Source of the DNA: Pithys albifrons albifrons
Taxonomy: Eukaryota; Chordata; Aves; Passeriformes; Thamnophilidae
Direction of reading: 5' to 3'
Assembly (NCBI RefSeq): GCF_047495875.1
Contig: NC_092470.1
Location: forward strand, 21,902,685 to 21,966,684
Length of the DNA stretch: 64,000 bases
Positions 55,801 to 64,000 of the stretch are shown here, piece after piece. The notes beneath the pieces were generated by a model. That model saw only the letters and a list, made by a program, of their open reading frames with translations. It did not search any database and was not told where the DNA came from. The translations under genes were made by a program, and so were the position numbers. Within the stretch, counting starts at the first letter, position 1. Each line of letters starts with the position of its first letter.

Positions 55801-58800
55801 TGTTCTTCCTCAGTGCTGTCTTGCTTGCACAGAGACATATTTTCTTCAAGAGCTGTCCTGCTGGTTTCAGGTGAGCAGACCATTTACCTGTTTAGCAGGA
55901 TAGCAGTATGAGGCAGTGAAGATGAGGGAATGTCTCTCTTCCTGCTTCCTTCAACCCTTTATTTCAAGAGCTTGACCCTGTTATCTATTGTCTTTATCTC
56001 AATTCTGAGTCAATAAAATCCCTTTGCTTACAGAGGAAGTACAGGGTGTGCTCTCTACCAGAGAGGCAGATGACACATTTTTAGGGGACTAATTCATCCA
56101 ATTCACCCTTCACTTTCTCTCATAACCTGCTTCCTGAGAAAAGCTCTGCTTCAGTCTCTTCAAGAGGCTCTCTGATTTATCTTTCCACTTTTAAGCATGG
56201 TCTGAAATGGCTTGTGAGTTTGGGCTTGCTTAGCAGGCATGATTTCTGATGTCTGTGGCAACTCAGCATATCTGTAGGCAGTGATCAGACAAGTACCTCT
56301 GAATCACTCACTGAATAAAAGGCTCCTTTATTGCCTGAGTCAAGTGCCTGAGGATGCGGTGTTGCCGGCGCAGACGTATTGGGCTATATTTGGGTTTGTT
56401 TGTACCAGGGGGTTCAGTTCATATCCATCAAGCTGGTGAGATGCTCCACAGCATCATGAGTGGCACTTCAGGTGCATGTATTTTCTGGCAGTGTGGGGAG
56501 GCAGTGAGGGGTGGGCTCCCCTACTGGGTGGAGCCCAAGTGTCTCTAGATTTTTCATTCAGCATCAGGTAAAAGCATTTCCCTTTATCCCTTATTTAGCA
56601 CAAGGGCATCCTTTGTGGTCCATTCTATAGTTTGAGAATGGCTGTGTCTGGGAACTGCTGTGGGCTCTGCTTGTCTCCAGTCAGCATGGCACAGAGGCTT
56701 GCAGCTCAGATCTTCACGCAAGTGCTGTGGGTAGCTGTAGTGTCACTCTGTGTAGCTGCTCCTCATTGCACGCACCCCACCTCATTGCAAGGTCATCTCT
56801 TCATGCAAGTTGAGCAAGGTGATTTTATCCTGACAATGTTGTTACCTTGTGGAGAGAGGAACTCTCTCAGTCCCATTTCGCTGAATGCTGCAAGGTGTGT
56901 GCTGTTGCTTACCCCATGCGACTGTTTATGTGTATATATCAGGAAAACAAAGACCAGCAGTGGAAGAGAGCCATGGACTATTTGAGTGCTATCTCAGAGC
57001 TGAACTACATGACCCAGATTGTTATCATGCTCTACGAGGACAACAACAAGGTGAGGGATAGAGCTGTAGGATAAAATGCTTCCTGCCATGATTCCAGGCA
57101 CAGTCCCCAGAGATGAGTTCAGTTGGAAGTCTACGCTTGTGAACAAAGACACACGAATCATTAACACAACTGCTAGTTTTTGGTTTTCAGCCAGTGGCAG
57201 TGACCCAAGTTAATGCTTGTTTACATGTAAGCACAATGTCACCCTGAGCAGTAACACCAAACTTTATGTAATCAATTCTAACGATCTTAAAGCATTTCCT
57301 AGTGCAAAATTAATTACTGCTTTCTAATAATAATTGCAAAGGAACAGTAGGAAAAATAAGTAAAACCAAGTGATGTTTGGCTGTGGTTTTGAAATATTTC
57401 TAGAAAATATTCAGAAATTCCACATTCATAAACTTCATTTTATTTTAAAAGTATGCTGGTATAGTTAGAGAAGTGTATACTGGTATCTTCAGGAAATAAA
57501 GAGACTCATTTAGTAAACATCTGCAATGTTGGAGCTGATGGTGGTGACTGTAAGAAGATTTGGCACTGAACTGCACATCCTGATCTGCAGACCCTGTGAC
57601 TCAGGTCTGTGCTGCAGGAGGTTGTAGTAGTGAGGGGAGCAGCCCCTTCCCCACACCCTATCGAGTTAGAGACTTGTATTTACAGAGCTGGTGTGGGCTT
57701 CTAATGGTAGAAGCTCTGCTTGTCAAAAAGAAAAAGTCCTAACGAGTGGCGTGGATCAGTCAGTCAATATGGTCAGTCAATATGGTCAGTCAATATGGTG
57801 AAACTTGGTTTTATATCATTAGTGCCAGATACAGTAAAAGCTCTCGCTTCCTTAAAAAAAGCTTAATGAAAAATTAATATTACAGATAGTTACTTAAATC
57901 TTGGAACAGCCTGACTGAAGATCCAGGAGGGACCCAGTCACAGCATGTGCTGGGTTTGCTGCAGGAGTGGTTCATAAGGGGCTATGGTTTAGAGTTGTGT
58001 GTATATATATACACATAGAGCCCAATTCTGTTTTTTTCCTCTGTGGCTGTTGTTTCAAAATGACAACAGTCTGAATGCCTCAGCTATGTGCTGGTCAGGG
58101 CTGTCCTTTTGGATGAGCCATTCTGTTTGTGGTTTCCTGTTGCTTCTGCTTTCCCTCCAAAAGTTGTTCCTGGGACATGTGCTGGCCAGCGTGGCAGGGT
58201 GGGACCTTGGCCTGTGCTGATGGTACGATAAACTGGGTTTGGTTATTTACCTGCTCCCTGTGGTATGTGCTCACAGGACCCCTCTTCAGAGGAGCGTTTC
58301 CATGTGGAGCTGCATTTCAGCCCTGGCGTCAAAGGCTGCGAGGAGGACAGGAACGTGCCCACAGGGTTTGGCTTTCGGCCGGCCTCGGCAGAGGTGAGCA
58401 GACACCTGGGCAGGGGCTGCTGGCCCCAGGGGATCCTTGGATACTGTCCTGCTCTACTCAGCCCTACTACAGCAAGTTCTTTGCTGGCTGCTCTCCCCTG
58501 CCCGCAGGCAGCTGGCTGGTCATGTCCTTGCCCTGCCCAGGTTTGTCGGAATGGCTGCTCGGGCTGCGGGCACCTCCAAACCTTGGCAGAGGTCTGAGAC
58601 TGGAGCTGGAGTGGGGTAGCTCTGGCAAAGGCCTCCTGCCTGAAGGCATCGGTGTTTCCTTATGGCAGAACGAGGACAAGAAGGCTGACCAAGGCAGCCT
58701 GGAGGACCTCTCCAAGGAGAAGGGTAGCGATGAGCCAGACCGTGCTCAGCAGAAGTCGCCGCAGCCCTCTGAGCCAGTTGGCGTCCAGCGGAGGTCGCCG

Positions 58801-60092
58801 CTGATCAGGAACCGGAAGACAGGATCCATGGAGGTAACCACCCCACGGGCTCCCATCCTTATTCCAAGGAAGGCCTTTTGCTTGGTTTTGGTTTTGTGGC
58901 ATTCCTTTTGGATTCTGGGGATGGATCTGCAGAAGGTAAAGAAAGATTTTGTGGAAAGCAGACCTCCAAAACTACTCCTCATTGAGGAAGGCCTGGCACT
59001 TCAACTCCCTAAACCTTTGTGTTGGGAGGGTGAGAAAAATTCCTGAAGGAACCCTTTCCCCACAGCTTTCTTTGTTTGAACCTTTGACAAGGGGGAGCAC
59101 AGGTCAGAGGAACTGATGGGGAAGAACAAGTAAGGAAATGCTTGAGAACCACAAGAATTGTTTGGATTGCATGCTCTGTAGAGGCACTGATTGATGTAGC
59201 CACCTGTGAGATTACATGCAACATCATCACCTAGCTATGGTGTGACATCTCTGCCTTCCTTTAGGCTCCAGCCTTTGCCTCTCACAAAGGCAGCTCCACA
59301 TTTCTCATTTCTCTCTCCCATCTAAGATGTCATGATGATCAGGGTTCCCTGCTCACTGGTGGGTTCATCCAGGGTATTTAAACTGTCAGGGTTTAGAACT
59401 GTCCCATTCACTGATCTGCTGGAGTAATAAAATTGATTTTACCATTCTAACCTCTCCCAGGCCATTCTGTGTCACTGTCTGTAGGTGACCGTCACCTCCA
59501 GAGTGCTGTGGAATTGTCTCTCCTTTTGGAGGGATTTCACAGGCATTTTTTACATCAGTTTTCTGAACCAGTGAAAGCAGTTAAGGTTTGAGGTATTTGT
59601 TAGCTGGCTTCCATTGCTGTGTGCTGTCACCTTTGCATGCAGCACTCAGAGGCTCTTTGTAACAGGCACATACTAAGTTCAACAGAATGTGATTTCCTGC
59701 TCCTAAAGACAGAGTCTATGTCCCAGTATTCCCAGCAAGAGTCTTGGGAGACAGGGAGCTCACTACATGAGTTCCTTTGTACTTTTGGAATCTCCACCGT
59801 TCCACAAGCCAACACAAACTTGAAATTAAAACTGAGCATTCACTGTCACAACCTTAGCATATGAATACCTTTGTGCTTCTTGAAAATGGTGGTTTTATGG
59901 AAGAGGCATACCTTTCTGTACCTTCAATTGATACGTAAAGGCTTTTGAGAGCAGTGGGTAAACTCAGATCACAACATTGATTATACTATCTGTCTTTGCA
60001 GGTGCTCTCTGAATCTTCTTCAAAAGCAGGAAGTTATCGCCTCTTCAGCACATATTCCAGGCAGTCTTCTGAGATGAAGCAAAGTGGCTTAG
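40852..60092 (+). CDS. PPIP5K1: PPIP5K1, diphosphoinositol pentakisphosphate kinase 1 (24 coding exons, 3' end missing)
   Basis: Exons: 40852-40998, 41462-41657, 41748-41838, 42815-42900, 43137-43291, 43938-44039, 44318-44479, 44932-45053, 45451-45552, 46265-46351, 46791-46866, 47360-47469, 48432-48517, 48924-49052, 51003-51124, 51889-52071, 52938-53079, 53742-53965, 54869-54996, 55487-55601, 56943-57050, 58277-58393, 58669-58833, 60002-60092. They join in phase to about 1015 codons. An acidic N-terminus is followed by an ATP-grasp kinase domain (about 53-365) with [12 protein letters not shown]; its Asp is residue 332, matching the human catalytic Asp. The histidine-phosphatase-like domain begins with [12 protein letters not shown] at 399-403, matching human Arg399, and runs to about 905. 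A Ser-rich segment with [14 protein letters not shown] follows. The enzyme makes and removes 1-diphosphate inositol pyrophosphates (InsP7, InsP8) in the cytosol. The donor after 51124 is GTTCTC, a weak site. The disordered C-terminal exons lie beyond 64000. Confidence 0.97.
49740..50150 (+). mobile_element. CR1 LINE fragment from the reverse transcriptase region
   Basis: The sequence has CACTTAAGCAAGCTGGACAT, GGGCCCTGATGGGCTGCACC, GGTGCCTGAGGACTGGAGGA and CAGCATGGATTCACAAAAAG, then CATGCTTAATTGACCTGATA. This is the internal CR1 ORF2 region. Frames are broken by indels, so the copy is dead. It lies in PPIP5K1 intron 49053-51002. Confidence 0.88.
57761..57799. repeat. 13-bp tandem repeat, 3 copies
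   Basis: Three exact copies of CAGTCAATATGGT, in a PPIP5K1 intron. Confidence 0.9.
57998..58015. repeat. 18-bp TA-rich perfect palindrome
   Basis: TGTGTATATATATACACA reads the same on both strands. It is a short alternating purine-pyrimidine tract in a PPIP5K1 intron. Confidence 0.7.
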
Positions 60093-63000
60093 GTACTGTA
60101 CCTGACCTGTGACCTGCCTGTTCACCTCTGTATTTCCATGGGCATCAGTCTGTCTCTCCACATACACGTCTGGCTTGAGTTCTTCATGTGTTTTATGTCT
60201 TCTCTCAGTGTTACTGTTGAGACCATCGTAGAGACTGTCTTGGTGTCATTCCTTTTGTGTACAATCTTCTCCTTCAGCTGCTAGCAGCAGAAGATGCCCT
60301 TTTCATCCTTCATAGTATCAGAGCAACGGGGCAAACTGCCTCCCTGCAGGCTGGCCTTCCGCTTCTCCGATGCTCTCATTTGTTACACCATTTCTGAACT
60401 TTGCAGTAAGAAATGATTTCAGGGGAGAAGTAGCATGCTTTCTGTTCTGCAAAACAGCAGTTTATATGCAAAGCTGCTCTTCATGTGAGACTTTTCTATT
60501 CCTACCTTTGCTTCATAAAGCAAAGATGTGTCACATGCAAGGTGTTAGACAGCTCTCTGAGCTGCAGTCCCTGGTCAGCCATTCTTCACATGGTAGCCAG
60601 TGGAAGAGAATATTTTGGGGCACTTGGTATTCTCTGCCTTGATCGTTCTATTCCCTGTCATCTTTACCTAAACTATCTCTGAATAGTTGAAATTCTTCCT
60701 GAAATATTTTTGCTAAAGCAAGGTCTGTTTGGAAACTGAAAAGCTGCCTTTGCTGTCATGAAGTTCAGAGATGGCTGTGCCACCTGAGTCTTGCAGATAA
60801 GAAGTGATAATGCCCAAGTCATGCCCTCTTTCTTTTTCTCTAAAACCACCTTAGCATTGTGGCATGGCTGCTGCAGACTTGCAGCACTTCTGACTCATCA
60901 GTTCTTTACTCTGCTATATGGAAAACCTGCAGCCAACATACTCCTGAAAGGCCTGATCACTTCTTTGTCACTTTTGAATGAGCTGCTTCTTTGGAAGCCA
61001 GTTGTTAACAAGGAAAGGGAATTTTTTTTCTGAGTGGTTAGGAGGTATCCCTGGAGTCTGCCAGCTAAGCTCCCAGCAAGCTGGAAAAATCTAAATAGGG
61101 GTGGCTGATGCATATTATTTTCATAAAGGGACAATTGCTTTGGCCATGGTGGTTTTTGACTTATTTCTGCCTTTCCCAGCCCCACTCAGATTCAGTGAGC
61201 TGTGACAGACTGCCTTGCTTAGACTTGAAGAAACCTGTGGGTATTCTGTGCATCCATGTGGCTCAGTTTGGGAATATCTGAGATGGCACACAGTCAGGGA
61301 AGTGCATCTGGTTGGAGAATGACCAAGTACATCAAACTGGTTTTATTGTCTGGATGTGTGAGTACTGGAAGCCCTGTGATCTGGAAAGCCCTTGGACTAC
61401 AGCCTTTTCCAGGTTTCTGAGGAATGTCTGTTTCGGCAATAGAGAAGACCACTGCTCTTCTGCACCTTTGTACAGTACTACTTTTTCTTGATATCAAAAT
61501 TTGAAATGTGAACCCAGCATGTTTAATTTCAGACTCTTGCTTGACATGCCTTGCCGGGAAGCCCGTAGTGGCCATTGTCCTGACTGTGAAGCTCTGCAGA
61601 GACAAAGCTTTAAGTAGGAGTTGGTAGATCTGATTGGTGACATAGACCTCTAGCTGGATACTCAACCCAGCCGTCATTCTCCTCTCTAGAGCCTTGTAGC
61701 TGCAGGCACAGAAGGATTGAGCAGGAGAGACCTGTGGTGCCACCCCAGCTTGCACAACCCTTGGTGATTAGGATGTCTGTGTTTCTGTGAGTTTCTCTTA
61801 ACCCGACACCTGTTATGAAGAACAGTGCCTCTTTATCTGGACAAGTCAAGCTCTTCAAGGAATCTTCGTGATTCCTTTCCTACTTGTTTTTAAGAAATCT
61901 AGTTTCTTTTTCCTTTAGGATTTGAAATGTGTTCTCTCTGTGAGAGATAATACAGAACTCACAGGAGCTTGAACTTTGGCTTTAATACTTGTCTGAGCAG
62001 CTGTGCTGTGAGGGGTCTCATTCAGGCACTACCTGCTGTTTCTGAGTTTTGTGAAGCTGAGCACACCTCCTGTTGCCTGACCTTGTCAGTGCCTGTCTGT
62101 CGCTATCTCTGGAAAATGGAGTGTCTATCCAGGTATAACCTCATATGTGTAAGCGCACGAGAATAGGGAGAAGAACAGAGCTCCTACAATAGCCCTGCTG
62201 ACATACCTGCCATAGTGGTGCCTCTCCTGTCATTTAAAAAATGCCTTGAATTCTCTCTTTGGAAAAGGGGTGGCTGCAGCTTGCTTTGTCTGTGCTTTGG
62301 AGTGTGCCATGTTTCTTCTGGCCGCATCAAGTGCCTTGTTGTGGATTGCCATAGTGTGTATGCTTCTAGCTTGAGAAGCCCAGGAAAGTTTCAGTGCCTT
62401 TCTTTGCTTGCAAGAATGCTTCAAAATGGGGTAAAATCACTCCTGGATGTTTGAGCACTGCCAGAGGCATGAATCCTTGTGCTGAGACTCCCATAAGGAT
62501 ATCAACAACATCTATTTTTAAACATCTGAAACACTGAATGAACATGTGAATTAATTTCTAGCAAGTGTTGGTGCATTTAAATCCAAATGGCCTTTCTGTT
62601 TTTTAGGGGGTATGTGTGTGATTTCTTTGGGTACAGAGGTCTCCTGGAATTCACTGTAGATGATTGCTGTTGTCCCTGTGGTCATCTTTGTAAATGCTCT
62701 TCTGGCTTAAGGGCACTAGCAGAATGGCTCTGTCTGCAGCAAGGCAGCAGAAACACTGGGGTATCCTCAGCTTAATGATCAGTAGCACAAGGTTACTCAA
62801 GATATAAAGTCCTAAAAATCTGGTGTTCTGTTTTTATCTGCCAGTAAATGAGTCACTTGGGTGGACTTTGTTGCTGTTGTTTGCTTCTAAACTGTGGAAG
62901 AGCAATTAGGAGCATCATTCTGGCTGCTGCATGACAAAATTTCGTTTGCATTCGGACAGATTCCACTTCATGCTGAGTCAGCACTCAGCATCAATTTAGT

Positions 63001-63519
63001 GAATTAGAAGGAAATTTTCTAAGGCTTATGTATTCATGACCCTGCAGGCAAGAGTTCTTTGTATGTCCAGGGACACGTATGTGCTAGTCTGTGCTGTGCA
63101 AAGCCACCAGCAGTGTCAGTGTAGGAGCAGGTGCAGTTCAGTGTTCTGAGAATGCTTTTGGTCACCCCAGGAGCAGATGGTCAGCCCAGGCTGAGCTTAA
63201 GTGTGAACAGCTCAATATGTTTGGATCTCTGTGTTTTCTCCAAAGAACTTCAGCTAAAGGATCTTTGCAGAGACAGAGCTGGGGACCCAAAGAACAGTGC
63301 GTGGATGTGAGTCAGCAGCATGTCCTCACACCGGAAAAGGCTGATGGCAAGTTTGGCTGCATCAGCTGGAGTACAGGCACAGAGGTTTGGCTCTGTCCCT
63401 CCGTTCACCTCCTGTGAGAGGCTGTGCCTGAAGATCTGCTGTCCTGCCCCGGGCTCCCTGGGGTGTGTAGGGTGTGCGTGTCAGGGTTGTGTGCCCACCA
63501 AAGGGCAGTGGAGGTGGAT
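60093..63519 (+). other. PPIP5K1 intron, no further exon seen
   Basis: After the exon ending at 60092 no sequence matching the next human PPIP5K1 segments (such as the APNLQDYAR block) was found. Short frames are random. Poorly conserved alternative exons cannot be excluded. Confidence 0.5.
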
Positions 63520-63915
63520 GGGACTGGAGCACATGACATTGGAGGAGAAGCTGAGAGCAGGGCTTGTTCAGATCAGAACCTGTGGGGAGTGGAGACCTTA
63601 ATGCTGTTCCACCACCTAAACTGGAGGTTGCAGAGGGGATGAACACAGACTGTCCCCAAAGCCTGTTGAGAACAAATAGATGCAAGTTGCAGCATGAGAA
63701 ATTCCAATTAGCTAGCAGGAACACATTTTTCACCCACTATGAATGTACCAGGTATTGGAGCAGGAGCCATGAGAGGTTGTGAAATCTCCTTTCTTGGGGA
63801 TATTGACAACCCGACTGGACAAACCCTAGCAAGCTGGTCCAAGTTAGTCCTGCTAGGGCATTGGGAAAGAAGCTTCAGGCTCCTTCCAACCAAAATATGA
63901 TGCAGTATTTTAGAA
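63520..63915 (+). mobile_element. CR1 LINE 3' fragment
   Basis: Shows GAGAAGCTGAGAGCAGGGCT, GCATGAGAAATTCCAATTAG, ACACATTTTTCACCCA, TATTGGAGCAGG, GAGAGGTTGTGAAATCTCC, GATATTGACAACCCGACTGG and CTCCTTCCAACCAAAATATG. This is the standard CR1 3' module, diverged and 5'-truncated. Confidence 0.85.
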
Positions 63916-64000
63916 TCAAGAGCTGCTTCCAATGTCTTTCAGAGTAGTAATATTTGCACTGCTCTGATAAATACTAATAAGCAGTGTGGCAGGTTTTTTG

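Noticed and set aside
60093..64000. Search for the next PPIP5K1 exons
   Set aside because: No segment matched the remembered C-terminal sequence. The short frames here are not conserved, so the exons are presumed to lie beyond the window.

Overview
The window is vertebrate nuclear DNA, almost certainly from a bird. The genes have GT-AG introns. The intergenic and intronic DNA carries CR1 LINE fragments, the dominant avian retrotransposon. Introns are short and CpG-rich promoters are dense, as expected of an avian microchromosome. Gene content and order match human 15q15 read in reverse: HYPK, SERINC4, SERF2, (ELL3), PDIA3, CKMT1, PPIP5K1. All exon models were built by eye from splice signals, reading frame and remembered family sequences; no database search was run.

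Layout. 1-143 (-) is the first coding exon of HYPK, cut by the window edge. 241-640 is a GC-rich minisatellite between HYPK and SERINC4. 1286-4894 (+) is SERINC4 in 12 exons (489 aa). 7.06-7.56 kb (+) holds the broken Rab domain of a RASEF-like gene. 8482-8936 (-) is SERF2 in 3 exons (59 aa). 9489-11344 (-) is an FKBP8-like FKBP-TPR gene in 7 exons (375 aa), which I do not place at the human locus. 11.63-12.84 kb (+) is an apparently dead ELL3. 14595-21882 (-) is PDIA3 in 13 exons (508 aa). 22126-23471 is an unbroken 1346-base purine-only tract just behind the PDIA3 promoter. 23.5-25.7 kb is GC-rich DNA with no recognised gene. 25801-34615 (-) is CKMT1 in 9 exons (417 aa) with a roughly 5 kb first intron. 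34.6-35.5 kb is a CpG-rich region between the divergent CKMT1 and PPIP5K1. About 35430 to beyond 64000 (+) is PPIP5K1, of which 24 coding exons (40852-60092, about 1015 codons) are visible; the C-terminal exons lie outside.

Functions. HYPK is a ribosome-associated chaperone partner, PDIA3 an ER thiol oxidoreductase, SERINC4 a multipass membrane protein, SERF2 a small basic amyloid modifier, CKMT1 the ubiquitous mitochondrial creatine kinase, and PPIP5K1 a dual kinase/phosphatase of inositol pyrophosphates. They form a conserved neighbourhood rather than one pathway.

The unusual points are two decayed genes (RASEF-like and ELL3) sitting in conserved synteny, an FKBP8 paralogue without a visible membrane anchor, and the very long polypurine tract. 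I found no previously undescribed multi-gene system.
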